Shown: positions 25,651 through 34,328, numbered from the stretch's first letter. The stretch is DNA of 64,000 nt from Pseudomonas sp. Root562 (GCF_001427125.1 NZ_LMGK01000025.1:314682-378681); one strand, 5' to 3'. The notes: generated by a model not told the origin, from the letters alone. Translations and numbers: made by a program.

Positions 25651-25688
25651 AAGGCCGCCGTCGACCTGGCGGTCGGCGGCGGCCTTTT
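25651..25688 (+). terminator. Rho-independent terminator of the sulfatase gene
   Basis: A 14-bp GC-rich stem with one mismatch (GGCCGCCG arm from 25653, partner ending 25686) and a 6-nt loop (tggcgg at most) is followed by TTTT. It begins directly after the sulfatase stop codon. Confidence 0.9.
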
Positions 25689-25710
25689 GCTGCGGCTATA
25701 CGTGGGGGAC

Positions 25711-25727
25711 CCACCTCTGCTGGGTGC
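25711..25727. promoter_or_regulatory. Possible extra regulon-like palindrome F
   Basis: CCACCT-CTGCT-GGGTGC fits the 6-5-6 pattern with imperfect arms but lies after the sulfatase terminator, with no -10 at 22 nt on either strand. Flanking GGGG and CCCC runs could make it a second hairpin terminator instead. Confidence 0.3.
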
Positions 25728-25846
25728 CCCATGCCTCTGCCTATGAGTAAACGCAGTGCCTTGCCCTGCAACCAGCAAGTTATCTGTCAGTAGCCACCAC
25801 CTCCAGTCGATGATGTGTAGGCAAATCTCCGCTGAATGGCCCTTGT

Positions 25847-25869
25847 ATAGGTATAGGGGGTATACCTAT
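25847..25869 (+). promoter_or_regulatory. DmeR/RcnR-type operator
   Basis: Nine-base arms ATAGGTATA and TATACCTAT form a perfect inverted repeat around GGGGG. A G-tract between AT-rich inverted arms is the known site type of the RcnR/CsoR family. It lies 32 bp before the sensor start and must overlap the promoter, so it is expected to cause metal-relieved repression of both genes. Confidence 0.85.
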
Positions 25870-25900
25870 GATTCGATCAATACGGATCGAGGGTTATCCA

Positions 25901-26176
25901 ATGGGTCATATCGCAGCCAACAAAGACGATCTTCTCAAACGCGTCAAACGCATCGCCGGACAAATTCAGGCCGTTGAGCGGGCTCTGGAATCTGATCTCG
26001 ATTGCGCCAGGACGCTGCACCTTGTCGCCGCCACCCGCGGAGCCATCAACGGGCTGATGGAAGAAATCATTGAAGACCACGCCCGGGAGCACGTCGCGAA
26101 CCCGGCACTCAGTGAAGAGGCGCGTAACAAGGGCGTCGAAGAGCTTCTTGAAGCGATTCGCCGTTACTCCAAGTGA
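25901..26176 (+). CDS. dmeR: RcnR/CsoR-family metal-sensing repressor
   Basis: This 91-residue all-helical repressor has His3, Cys35, His60 and His64, the four-ligand pattern of Ni/Co sensor RcnR. FrmR has Pro2 and Glu64 instead, and CsoR uses Cys-His-Cys. ATG 25901 is chosen because an upstream ATG at 25868 lies inside the operator and His3 would be misplaced. GAGG precedes it. It is followed after 19 bp by a DmeF-type efflux gene, the arrangement known as dmeRF in rhizobia. Apo-protein would bind the G-tract operator; Co(II) or Ni(II) would release it. Confidence 0.88.
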   Translation: MGHIAANKDDLLKRVKRIAGQIQAVERALESDLDCARTLHLVAATRGAINGLMEEIIEDHAREHVANPALSEEARNKGVEELLEAIRRYSK

Positions 26177-26195
26177 AGAACGCAGGTACAGGCTC

Positions 26196-27128
26196 ATGAG
26201 CAGCACCCACATTAATCACGCGCACGACCACGTGTTCCTTGGCTCAGCGCACGACGAAAATGCCAAGCGCACGCTTTGGGTCGTGGCGCTGACGGTGGTG
26301 ATGATGGTTGGCGAGATCATCGCTGGCTACATCACAGGTTCGATGGCGTTACTCGCCGATGGCTTTCACATGGCCACCCATGCCGGCGCCTTGGGCATCG
26401 CGGCGCTCGCTTACGGATACGCCAGACGTCACGCTACCAGCCAGCGTTACAGCTTCGGCACGGGAAAAGTCGGAGACCTGGGCGGGTTCGCCTCGGCACT
26501 GATTCTCGGCATGGTAGCCCTGACCATAGGCGTTGAATCTGTGTTGCGCCTGTTGCAGCCAACGCAAGTTCAGTTCGGCACCGCTACGCTCATTGCAATA
26601 GTCGGTTTGATCGTCAACGTCATCAGTGCCCTGCTCCTGGGCCACGGACACAGCCATGACCATGACCATGACCATGACCATGACCACCACGATGATCATG
26701 CCCCTCACGGAAACGACAACAACCTGAAATCGGCCTACCTCCACGTCATCGCCGACGCGCTGACGTCGGTTCTGGCCATTGCTGCGCTGCTCGCGGGCCG
26801 GTATCTCGGCTGGGTGTGGCTGGACCCGGTCATGGGCATCGTCGGCGCCATCGTTATTGCGCGTTGGGCATGGACCTTGATGGGTGATACCGCAGGCGTA
26901 TTGCTGGATCAGACAGATGCGCACGTTGCCGAGGAAATCCGCGAACGGGTTGAAAGCCCGGGGGATGCCACCATCACGGACCTGCACGTGTGGCGAATTG
27001 GGCCACAAGCCCACGCGGCCATCGTCAGCGTTCTGGGTAATGCCACTGCGAACGCCGACAGCATTCGTGAAAGACTCAAGCCGGTTCACGAAGTCAGGCA
27101 TCTGACGGTCGAGTTTCGTCCGGTCTGA
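26196..27128 (+). CDS. dmeF: CDF-family cobalt/nickel efflux protein (DmeF type)
   Basis: This 310-residue cation diffusion facilitator has six membrane segments, metal-site residues in TM2 (ADGFHMATH) and TM5 (HVIADALTS), and a C-terminal ferredoxin-like cytoplasmic domain (TITDLHVWRIGPQAHAAIVSV). Between TM4 and TM5 is a His/Asp-rich loop made of HD repeats. A His-rich N-terminus (HINHAHDHVF) is typical of DmeF. It exports divalent Co or Ni in exchange for protons. It is co-transcribed with the sensor upstream. Confidence 0.9.
   Translation: MSSTHINHAHDHVFLGSAHDENAKRTLWVVALTVVMMVGEIIAGYITGSMALLADGFHMATHAGALGIAALAYGYARRHATSQRYSFGTGKVGDLGGFASALILGMVALTIGVESVLRLLQPTQVQFGTATLIAIVGLIVNVISALLLGHGHSHDHDHDHDHDHHDDHAPHGNDNNLKSAYLHVIADALTSVLAIAALLAGRYLGWVWLDPVMGIVGAIVIARWAWTLMGDTAGVLLDQTDAHVAEEIRERVESPGDATITDLHVWRIGPQAHAAIVSVLGNATANADSIRERLKPVHEVRHLTVEFRPV
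26655..26684 (+). repeat. CATGAC hexanucleotide array in dmeF
   Basis: Five uninterrupted CATGAC units encode alternating His-Asp in the cytosolic metal-binding loop. Because the unit is 6 bp, slippage would keep the frame and change the loop length by two residues per unit. Confidence 0.9.
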
Positions 27129-27167
27129 TTGCACAGCGCCCTTCCATTGTCTCCCAAGGAAACTCCA

Positions 27168-27524
27168 ATGCCCCCAGGCAAACGTGAATTGGCGCGGGTC
27201 GAACGCCAATTGATAACCACGCTCACCGACGCGTGCGAAACAGCCAAGGGTGAAATCAAAGGTTTTACCTGGCTCACCCACACCGCCGATTTGAACAAGC
27301 TGATTGAAACACTGAGGATCACTTGGGTGTTCGAAACCCAGGCCGATAAAAAACTCGCTGAGGTCAACGCAAAGGCGCGCATCTTCGAGCTGACGGCCAT
27401 GGCGTTGAACGAGGCAAACATCGACCTGACGCCATCAGACCTCACTGTCCGCTTCGATTCTGAGGAGGAATGTCAACGCACTCATCATGGCGACTGGCAG
27501 AAGCGTCTGGCTAAAGGTAATTGA
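27168..27524 (+). CDS. Conserved hypothetical protein
   Basis: This 118-residue soluble protein (starts MPPGKRELARVERQL, ends QKRLAKGN) is of unknown function. AAGGA lies 10 nt before ATG 27168; the in-frame stretch before it belongs to the intergenic space. The pattern ERQLITTLTDACETAK, FTWLTH and FDSEEECQ looks conserved, but I do not recognise a domain with confidence. It is followed after 2 bp by the DUF1289 gene, so the two are co-transcribed, possibly with dmeRF upstream. Confidence 0.75.
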   Translation: MPPGKRELARVERQLITTLTDACETAKGEIKGFTWLTHTADLNKLIETLRITWVFETQADKKLAEVNAKARIFELTAMALNEANIDLTPSDLTVRFDSEEECQRTHHGDWQKRLAKGN

Positions 27525-27526
27525 CG

Positions 27527-27709
27527 ATGGCAAAAGAAATCGAAAACCCTTGCATCTCGGTGTGCCAGTTGAGCGGCGAACTGTGTGTGAGTTGTGGAAG
27601 AAGCAAGGAGGACATCAGGAAGTGGAAACGCATGAAGCGGCCGGAAAAAATGGCCGCAGTGCAAAGGGCGAAAGTGCGCTTGAAGGGGCTGAAGAAGGCG
27701 CACGGATAA
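27527..27709 (+). CDS. DUF1289 family small zinc-ribbon-like protein
   Basis: This 60-residue protein has the DUF1289 signature NPCISVCQL...CVSCGRSKEDIRKW: a CxxxC plus CxxC cluster that probably binds a metal, followed by a basic C-terminus. The function of the family is unknown. It starts 2 bp after the preceding stop, with AAAGG about 9 nt upstream. Confidence 0.9.
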   Translation: MAKEIENPCISVCQLSGELCVSCGRSKEDIRKWKRMKRPEKMAAVQRAKVRLKGLKKAHG

Positions 27710-27918
27710 GCTCAACCGGAACCCCGCCAATGCGCAGAGGTCACTACCAATGATGGCCTCGCAACCGATCCCGAAACCTCGGGCCGACTTCAATGAAGAG
27801 CGAAGCTGCATTTCACACACTTTAGGGTGCGCCGGATAACATTCAGCGCATTCGGTTCCTGCCGGCGGCAGGGGTCGAACGCTGAGTCCATCCAATGCTC
27901 CCTTTTCGGAGTACGGAA

Positions 27919-28479
27919 ATGACTCAATCATCGCGATTCATCCTGTCGTTGTTCTTCGCCCTTGCATCTCTGGCATCCGTCAGTCTCTTGAACAATGCAG
28001 GAGCGGCCACTGCCGAAGACTTGAACACCGATTCTCGACAAGCGTTGCAAACGCTCTACAAGGCCAACCCATTTTCCGAAACCATTTCGAAAAAGGCCAA
28101 AGCCATACTGGTCTTCCCGAAAATCATCAAGGCCGGACTTGTGTTTGGCGGCAGCTACGGCGAAGGCGTGCTGATGAAAGGCAACCAGGTCCAGGACTAT
28201 TACAACTCGGTCAGCGGCTCGTGGGGACTACAGGCAGGCGCCCAATCGTACGGATATGTGGTTTTCCTGATGACCGACAAAGCGGTGAAATACATCGCAG
28301 ACACAAAGGGTTGGGAGATCGGCGTAGGGCCTACGGTCGTGGTAGTCGATGAAGGGGTATCAAAGAACCTCTCCAGCTCGACACTCAAGGACGATGCCTA
28401 CGCGTTCATCTTCGACCAGCAAGGTTTGATGGCCGGGATCAGCATCGAAGGTACGAAGATTTCCCTCATCAAGCGTTGA
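27919..28479 (+). CDS. SYLF-domain (YSC84-like) exported lipid-binding protein
   Basis: This 186-residue protein has a signal peptide (FILSLFFALASLASVSLL, cleaved near AGA-AT) and a full SYLF/DUF500 domain: ILVFPKIIKAGLVFGGSYGEG, then GVGPTVVVVDEG and AFIFDQQGLMAGISIEGTKIS. SYLF domains bind phosphoinositides in eukaryotes; bacterial ones are periplasmic with unclear ligands. It stands alone: a 209-bp gap precedes it, and it ends in a hairpin shared with trmK. Confidence 0.88.
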   Translation: MTQSSRFILSLFFALASLASVSLLNNAGAATAEDLNTDSRQALQTLYKANPFSETISKKAKAILVFPKIIKAGLVFGGSYGEGVLMKGNQVQDYYNSVSGSWGLQAGAQSYGYVVFLMTDKAVKYIADTKGWEIGVGPTVVVVDEGVSKNLSSSTLKDDAYAFIFDQQGLMAGISIEGTKISLIKR

Positions 28480-28492
28480 ACTGGCTGTTCTC

Positions 28493-28520
28493 ACGAAGCC
28501 GTGCAGATGTGCGGCTTCGT
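28493..28520. terminator. Bidirectional hairpin between SYLF gene and trmK
   Basis: Perfect 9-bp arms ACGAAGCCG and CGGCTTCGT surround a 10-nt loop between two converging genes; TTAG follows on the plus side. Confidence 0.75.
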
Positions 28521-28525
28521 TAGTT

Positions 28526-29221
28526 CTAAGCCAATAATTCGGCAATCCACCGGGCCTGTCGGGCGACGTCCTCGACCTTCTCCTCGGGTACGGTTTGTCG
28601 CGCGCTGGCGAAGCTGCCAAGTGTCTTGTGCTTCTGCCGCAGCATTCGTTGCCACTTGCCAAGAAACGCCGGGCTGCGCTGCTGCATTTGCAACGGACCG
28701 AAGTACAGCTCCTCGGGGGTATACAGCACCCGCTCGGCACGTTCGGCGACGATGATTTCGTAATAGAAGCGGTTTTCTCGCAACACCTCTTCACTGAGGA
28801 TGCAATAGCCATTGTCCATCAGCCATTGACGCAACGGCTGCTCGCCACCGTTGGGTTGCAGGATCAGCCGTTCCTGACCGCTCAGGCGTGCCCTGCCGGC
28901 GTCGAGGATGTCGCGGATCGTCTCGCCGCCCATGCCGCAAATGCTCACCGCCGTAATCCCGTCTTCCGGCTCGATTGCCGACAGGCCATCGGCCAGACGC
29001 ACAGTGATCTGCAGATCCTGACCATTCTCACGTACGGTGCGTTCAGCCGCACGGAACGGCGTCAAGGCCACTTCGCCGGCCACCGCCATCGCGATGACGC
29101 CACGACGCAGCAGCGCGACCGGCAGGTAACCGTGATCCGAGCCGATATCGGCCAGTCGCGCACCTACCGGCACCTGCGCTGCCACGCGCTCCAGGCGCGT
29201 GGACAATGTCTGTTCGTTCAA
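28526..29221 (-). CDS. trmK: tRNA (adenine-N1)-methyltransferase TrmK family
   Basis: This 231-residue Rossmann methyltransferase has the SAM motif ADIGSDHGYLPVALL, the family motif SICGMGGETIRDIL, and QPNGGEQPLRQWL. In Bacillus, TrmK makes m1A22 in tRNA. The start codon is TTG at 29221, with AAGGG 6 nt upstream; no ATG occurs until beyond the SAM motif. Downstream it converges with the SYLF gene. Confidence 0.9.
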   Translation of the reverse strand: MNEQTLSTRLERVAAQVPVGARLADIGSDHGYLPVALLRRGVIAMAVAGEVALTPFRAAERTVRENGQDLQITVRLADGLSAIEPEDGITAVSICGMGGETIRDILDAGRARLSGQERLILQPNGGEQPLRQWLMDNGYCILSEEVLRENRFYYEIIVAERAERVLYTPEELYFGPLQMQQRSPAFLGKWQRMLRQKHKTLGSFASARQTVPEEKVEDVARQARWIAELLA

Positions 29222-29287
29222 AAGCAGCCCTTTTCACTTCCAGCGATGCTTCAGGCCGCAACCGGCCGGTTTCCAATACGTCGTTAC

Positions 29288-29446
29288 TCAGCTCTCAGCA
29301 GACACCGATGAGTCCTGGCTGGACTCGGCCGCCAATTTCAACCGGTCGGCCTTACTGATGTACTTAGGCTTTTTCGGTGCCAATTTGGCACTGGCCTTTT
29401 TCGCCTTTTCCTTGAACAACTGCTGTAGTTTCTTTTGACGATTCAT
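29288..29446 (-). CDS. DUF2986 family small basic protein
   Basis: This 52-residue Lys-rich protein (MNRQKKLQQLFKEKAKKASA, then KPKYISKADRLKLAAE) matches the DUF2986 pattern. An upstream ATG at 29473 is possible, but the family begins MNRxKK. Its strong positive charge suggests nucleic-acid or ribosome contact; no function is known. Confidence 0.85.
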   Translation of the reverse strand: MNRQKKLQQLFKEKAKKASAKLAPKKPKYISKADRLKLAAESSQDSSVSAES

Positions 29447-29565
29447 GTTTTTTACTCGGCGATTCTTGGGCAACTGAGCGTCACTTTAACAAACGTACCG
29501 GACGGCAGGGAAACCCAGTGAGCCATTTGCAGGCTCACGTGCGTGTGCCCTCGCCCAAACGGTCG

Positions 29566-30492
29566 TTAATCGTAGAATGGCTCGACCAGGGTCCGGCTGC
29601 CGACAAAAAAGCTGTCGGCCACCAGTCGCAATGGCTGGAGGTCCAGATCACTGCCTTTGTCGCCTATCAACTGTTGGAAGTGTCGATACACCGCCGCGTA
29701 CTCGCCCTCCTCCGATACCGCTCGGGGCACGCCGTCGATGCTCAACAGCGCGCCACCGTTATCCAGTCGCAGGACGCCTTCGGCGCAGCGGATCTCGATG
29801 CTCCAGAGCTCATCATGACCGTGATCGAAATCGAATTCCGCGCGGACGTCGAGGTGACGTGCATCGGACATCTTGATCGAAGCGGCAATCGGTGACTGGC
29901 AGTTGTCGGGGACGCGCAGCTCGGCGGACTCGACAAACAGCGGCAGCGCCAGCAGATGGGTGACAATCGACAAGGCGTTGATGCCCGGATCAAAGACGCC
30001 CAGACCGCCGGGTTGCCAGATCCACGCTTGGCCGGGGTGCCACTTGCGCACGTCTTCCTTCCAGTCGATCTGCACGCTTTGCAGGGTGCGTGTGGCCAGC
30101 CAGTCACGGGCGGCTTCAATGCCGGGCGCGTAGCGGGAATGCCAGGCGAACAAACCGCTGACGCCTTGCTCGGCGACCTGGCCAACCAACGCCATTGCTT
30201 CACCCAACGTGGCGCACGGCGGCTTTTCCACCAGCACGTGTTTACCCGCGGCCAGCGCTTGTTGAACCAGGGCGAATCGCCCTTGCGGTGGAGTACAGAA
30301 CGCAATCGCATCGACGTGCGGGCCGTTTTCCAGCAGTTCGCCCAGCGACCGAAAATTCTCTACTCCAGCGCAGGGTTGGCCTTGCGTGGCGACAGACACC
30401 AACTGGAACGCGGGGTTGGCGGTGATGGCTGGAACGTGTTGATCCTGAGCAATCTTGCCGTAGCCCACCAGACCGAGACGGATTGGATGCAT
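29566..30492 (-). CDS. gal: D-galactose 1-dehydrogenase (Gfo/Idh/MocA family)
   Basis: This 308-residue NAD(P)-dependent oxidoreductase has the Rossmann motif GLVGYGKIAQDQHVPAI, the family EKPP segment (HVLVEKPPCA) and the substrate-side WKEDVRKWHPGQAWIWQPGG. Its sequence closely resembles, from memory, the P. fluorescens galactose dehydrogenase that oxidises D-galactose to galactonolactone. ATG 30492 (MHPIRL) has AGGAG 6 nt upstream; a TTG just before it is less likely. It stands alone without De Ley-Doudoroff genes nearby. Confidence 0.85.
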   Translation of the reverse strand: MHPIRLGLVGYGKIAQDQHVPAITANPAFQLVSVATQGQPCAGVENFRSLGELLENGPHVDAIAFCTPPQGRFALVQQALAAGKHVLVEKPPCATLGEAMALVGQVAEQGVSGLFAWHSRYAPGIEAARDWLATRTLQSVQIDWKEDVRKWHPGQAWIWQPGGLGVFDPGINALSIVTHLLALPLFVESAELRVPDNCQSPIAASIKMSDARHLDVRAEFDFDHGHDELWSIEIRCAEGVLRLDNGGALLSIDGVPRAVSEEGEYAAVYRHFQQLIGDKGSDLDLQPLRLVADSFFVGSRTLVEPFYD

Positions 30493-30646
30493 CAATGACT
30501 CCTGATTTTTTCGTGTTGTTTTGATCAGCGAACTGGCGAGATTACGTTTGAATCACAAGGAAGTCATTGACGACGTGTTGGCGGTTCAAAGCGACCTATC
30601 CTCAAAGATCTGTTGCATGGCGCATCGAAGCAGTCGCTCTGTATCA

Positions 30647-30677
30647 CTGTGTATCTGAATCCCGTCACGATACACAG
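30647..30677. promoter_or_regulatory. 8-bp inverted repeat upstream of the hydrolase gene
   Basis: Perfect arms CTGTGTAT and ATACACAG are separated by 15 nt, 120 bp before the hydrolase start, in the 304-bp gap 30493-30796. It could be a dimeric regulator site. Nothing else recognisable is seen in this gap. Confidence 0.35.
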
Positions 30678-30796
30678 GCTTTCACCTGATCAGCGATTCG
30701 ACACAGGCCAGATACGTCAGCGCATTCAAATGCAAGCAAGGTTTGAAGGGGCTCAGCCAGAACCCTTGGCCAATGGCTTGCAACGGAGACATCACG

Positions 30797-31864
30797 ATGA
30801 AGATGGCACTGCAGAACAACACCCATGGCAAAATCCGCCGTCGACTGGTGGGTTCGTCGATCCTCGCATTCACCTTGCTTGGCGCTTTCGGTGTGGCCTA
30901 CGGGCAAACAACCACCAGCGGACAACCCGCTGCAGCCAGTGCCGGCACCCGCTATTCGGCACCTTCTCCCTTCGGCCCGCTCAAGCATGTCAACGCCGGC
31001 TTGCTGAGCGTGGCGTATGCCGAAACGGGTCCGGCCGATGGCCCGGTGGTGATTCTTCTGCACGGCTGGCCGTACGACATTCACAGCTATGACGACGTCG
31101 CTCCGCTGCTCGCAGCCAAGGGTTATCGGGTGCTGATGCCGTATGCGCGGGGTTACGGCGATACGCATTTCCTGTCGGATAAAACGCTACGCAACGGCCA
31201 GCCCGCTGCCCTCGCCAGTGATGTCATCGACTTCATGGATGCGCTGAACATCAAGCAAGCGGTGCTCGGTGGCTACGATTGGGGTGCACGCTCGGCTGAC
31301 ATCGTCTCGGCGCTGTGGCCGGAACGGGTCAAGGCACTGGTTTCGGTCAGCGGCTATCTGATCGGTAACCAGGCGGCCGGCAAGAACCCCTTGCCGCCCA
31401 AGGCCGAGCTGCAATGGTGGTATCAGTTTTATTTCGCCACCGACCGTGGCCGCGCGGGTTACGAGAAAAACACCCATGACTTCGCCAAGTTGATCTGGCA
31501 GTTGGCTTCGCCGAAATGGGCGTTCGACGACGCCACCTTCGATCGCAGCGCCAAAGCGCTGGAAAACCCGGACCATGTCGATATCACCGTGTTCAACTAC
31601 CGCTGGCGCCTGGGTCTGGTGCAAGGTGAAAGCCGATACGAAGCGTTGGAGCAGAAACTCGCCACGGCGCCTTCCATCAGCGTACCGACCATCACGCTCG
31701 AGGGCGACGCCAACGGCGCACCGCACCCAAATCCAGAGGACTACGCCAAACGCTTTACCGGCAAATACGAATTCCGCCTGATCAACGGCGGTATCGGCCA
31801 CAACCTGCCGCAGGAAGATCCAAAAGCGTTCGCCAAGGCTGTGATTGACGCAGATCACCTCTGA
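30797..31864 (+). CDS. Exported alpha/beta hydrolase, epoxide-hydrolase-like
   Basis: This 355-residue protein has a signal peptide (RRRLVGSSILAFTLLGAFGVAYG) and an alpha/beta-hydrolase domain. It has HGWP at 89-92 (oxyanion), an Asp nucleophile at 161 in GGYDWGARS, and a late His in GGIGHNLPQ. An Asp nucleophile with HGxP is the pattern of epoxide hydrolases and haloalkane dehalogenases rather than serine esterases. ATG 30797 has GGAG 9 nt upstream. A periplasmic location is unusual for epoxide hydrolases; substrate unknown. Confidence 0.85.
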   Translation: MKMALQNNTHGKIRRRLVGSSILAFTLLGAFGVAYGQTTTSGQPAAASAGTRYSAPSPFGPLKHVNAGLLSVAYAETGPADGPVVILLHGWPYDIHSYDDVAPLLAAKGYRVLMPYARGYGDTHFLSDKTLRNGQPAALASDVIDFMDALNIKQAVLGGYDWGARSADIVSALWPERVKALVSVSGYLIGNQAAGKNPLPPKAELQWWYQFYFATDRGRAGYEKNTHDFAKLIWQLASPKWAFDDATFDRSAKALENPDHVDITVFNYRWRLGLVQGESRYEALEQKLATAPSISVPTITLEGDANGAPHPNPEDYAKRFTGKYEFRLINGGIGHNLPQEDPKAFAKAVIDADHL

Positions 31865-31906
31865 CGGCAATCCGAAACGCGCAGAGGCCGTGGCTTCTGC
31901 GCGGTT

Positions 31907-32299
31907 TCACGGCTCTTCACGGCCAGGATTCTCTCGATCTCGCTCGTACTGCCGCGCAAGGGCAAACGCAGGCAGCCAGGACTCGCGACGAATGGTCCAG
32001 AGTTCGTAGGTGGGCTTCAGTTGGTTCGGAGCATCGAATGCCCCCAGGCTCACCTCGACTTCATCGCCGCTGCGACCGAAAACGGACGAACCACAGCGCG
32101 GGCAGAAATGCCGTCCGGCGTAGTCGCGGGTTTCCCCCTCGATACTCACCGCATCCGCAGGAAAAATCGCCGACGCCTGAAACAACGCGCCGCTGTGCTT
32201 GCGGCAGTCAAGGCAATGACAAATACCCACCCGGTACGGCAGCCCCGACGCCACAATCCTTACGTTGCCGCAAAGGCAACCACCAGTGAAACGCTGCAT
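31907..32299 (-). CDS. GFA-family (CENP-V fold) zinc protein
   Basis: This 130-residue protein has the GFA zinc sites GGCLCGNVR, CHCLDCRKHSGALFQ and HFCPRCGSSVFGR. The family is named after glutathione-dependent formaldehyde-activating enzyme, but most members are of unknown role. It converges with the hydrolase upstream on the plus strand. Confidence 0.9.
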   Translation of the reverse strand: MQRFTGGCLCGNVRIVASGLPYRVGICHCLDCRKHSGALFQASAIFPADAVSIEGETRDYAGRHFCPRCGSSVFGRSGDEVEVSLGAFDAPNQLKPTYELWTIRRESWLPAFALARQYERDRENPGREEP

Positions 32300-32452
32300 G
32301 CCGTGCCTCCTGTGAAATAAAGCCTTGCAAGCCGCTGAATCCAGGCCAACGCCCTACTTTGAGGAGACACTACAGAGATGAATATGTTGCAGAGACAATC
32401 ATCCAGGACTCGCACCTCATTGGCCGAGTGATTGAAGCTGGATGTGGAAAAA

Positions 32453-32527
32453 TGGCAGGGGCGGCTGGATTCGAACCAACGCATGGCAGGATCAAAACCT
32501 GCTGCCTTACCGCTTGGCGACGCCCCT
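32453..32527 (-). tRNA. tRNA-Gln (anticodon UUG)
   Basis: This 75-nt cloverleaf on the minus strand has acceptor arms AGGGGCG and CGCCCCT, a 7-base anticodon loop TTTTGAT giving UUG, the TTCGAAT T-loop, and an encoded CCA at 32455-32453. No integrase or 3'-end duplication is seen nearby. Confidence 0.96.
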
Positions 32528-32921
32528 GTAGCTGTTGCTGCGAGTGCCTGGCACTCGTTTTTGACTTCGCAGCTTGCAAGCCCTGGGAGAGCCCCTGCGA
32601 AAGTGCGCGAAATTTAACAACTTTCGTTACGTCTGGGAAGCCCTTCTTAACATTTATTTGATTTAAAACAGCCAGTTACTGGCGTATCAAGTGGCGCGAA
32701 CAGCCTTGCGACGAGGCGATACGTGGTTCCTGGCCGATATCTGGGGTGAAACAAGAAGGCGACAGATCCGACAATGCGCTCCCTGGGTGTTCTCATAAAC
32801 TGAACATAAGCTTCTCAATTATTCATTTTTTCAAACAACCACCAACGTTTACCTTGGCGCCAGGTTTGAAAGGCACAGCAGCCTGAATCGCCCCTTTTTC
32901 GTTTGACTCGAGGTAGCTCCC
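32528..32921. other. Intergenic region without recognised gene
   Basis: This 394-bp, relatively AT-rich stretch follows the 5' side of the tRNA gene. It should hold the tRNA promoter on the minus strand and the promoter of the aldehyde dehydrogenase gene. I see no coding pattern, repeat or clear hairpin. Confidence 0.6.
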
Positions 32922-34328
32922 ATGTCTGAACAATCCCTGGCAGTGCACGCCCCTTTCGATGGCGCTATCGTCGGTCACGTGGTGGTCTCCACCGAGGCCG
33001 ATGTCGAGCGGGCACTGAGTGTTGCCCATGGCATTTTCCGCGACCGCAGCCAGTGGTTGTCCAAGCCTCGGCGGATTGAAATCCTGCAACGTGCCGCCCA
33101 ATTGATCGGTGCGCGCAAGGTGGCGATTGCCACCCAGGCGGCCAGCGAAGGCGGCAAGCCGCTGAAGGATTCGATCACCGAAGTCGAGCGCGGCATCGAC
33201 GGCATCCTCAATTGCATCGAGGTGCTGCGCACCGAAGGCGGCCATGTGATCCCGATGGGGCTGAACGCCACCTCGGCCAACCGGGTGGCCTTCACCCAGT
33301 ACGAACCGATCGGCGTGGTTGCGGCCGTCTCGGCATTCAACCATCCGTTCAACCTGATCGTGCATCAAGTGGTCCCGGCCATTGCCGTCAGTGCGCCCGT
33401 GGTCGTCAAGCCCGCGGCCAACACGCCGCTGAGCTGCCGGACATTGCTCGATATCCTGACCGAAGCCGGCCTCCCCGAAGGTTGGGCGCAGATGGTGCTG
33501 CCGACTGACAACGCGATCACCGGCAAACTGGTGGCTGACCCACGGGTGGGTTTCTTCAGCTTCATCGGCTCGGCGGCGGTGGGCTGGATGTTGCGTTCGA
33601 CCCTCGCTCCGGGAACCCGCTGCGCGCTGGAGCACGGCGGCGTGGCGCCAGTGATTCTCGCGGCGGATGCCGACCTCGACGATGCCCTGCCGCGCATTGC
33701 CCGTGGCGGCTTCTGGCACGCGGGACAGGCTTGCGTGAGCGTGCAGCGGATTTTCTGCCATCGCAGCATCGCCGAACAGGTTGCCGTGCGACTGGGCCAA
33801 TCGGGCGACGCGATGGTCGTGGGAGATCCGACCGATATCACCACCGATGTCGGCCCGCTGATCGCCGAGCGTGAAGTGAACCGTGTCAGCCAATGGGTGA
33901 ACGACGCCGTTGCCGGTGGCGCCCGTTTGATCTCAGGTGGCCGCGCACTCGGCAACAACTGCTACGCGCCCACTGTCTTGCTCAATCCGTCCATCAATTC
34001 GAACGTGATGCAGAAAGAAGTCTTCGGCCCGGTGGTGGCGGTGTACGCCTACGACGACCTGGCCGATGCGATCCAGCTGGCCAACGCCCTGCCCTATGCC
34101 TTCCAGGCGGCGGTATTCACCCGCGATCTGGACACCGCCATGCAGTGCTATCAGGACCTCGACGCCACGGCGGTGATGGTCAACGAAAACACCCTGTTCC
34201 GCGTCGACTGGATGCCGTTCGCCGGCGCGCGCCTGTCCGGCCATGGCGTGGGCGGTATTCCTCACACCATGAAAGAAATGCAGGTCGAGAAAATGATGGT
34301 CTGGCGTTCCCGGGCGGTGCGTGGATAA
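32922..34328 (+). CDS. NAD(P)-dependent aldehyde dehydrogenase
   Basis: This 468-residue ALDH-superfamily enzyme has FNHPFNLIVHQV (cofactor region), the catalytic Glu in LEHGGVAP (usually LELGG) and the nucleophilic Cys in HAGQACVSVQR. It resembles the phosphonoacetaldehyde/sulfoacetaldehyde/lactaldehyde dehydrogenase branch, but I cannot assign the substrate. GAGG lies before ATG 32922. It is monocistronic, with a phosphoesterase 60 bp downstream. Confidence 0.87.
   Translation: MSEQSLAVHAPFDGAIVGHVVVSTEADVERALSVAHGIFRDRSQWLSKPRRIEILQRAAQLIGARKVAIATQAASEGGKPLKDSITEVERGIDGILNCIEVLRTEGGHVIPMGLNATSANRVAFTQYEPIGVVAAVSAFNHPFNLIVHQVVPAIAVSAPVVVKPAANTPLSCRTLLDILTEAGLPEGWAQMVLPTDNAITGKLVADPRVGFFSFIGSAAVGWMLRSTLAPGTRCALEHGGVAPVILAADADLDDALPRIARGGFWHAGQACVSVQRIFCHRSIAEQVAVRLGQSGDAMVVGDPTDITTDVGPLIAEREVNRVSQWVNDAVAGGARLISGGRALGNNCYAPTVLLNPSINSNVMQKEVFGPVVAVYAYDDLADAIQLANALPYAFQAAVFTRDLDTAMQCYQDLDATAVMVNENTLFRVDWMPFAGARLSGHGVGGIPHTMKEMQVEKMMVWRSRAVRG

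Noticed and set aside
25756..25977. Small plus-strand frame over the dmeR operator
   Set aside because: It runs through the operator and overlaps dmeR in another frame, with no ribosome site or composition signal.
32453..32921. tRNA-Gln as an integration site of a genomic island
   Set aside because: No integrase gene, no duplicated tRNA 3' end and ordinary chromosomal genes on both sides.
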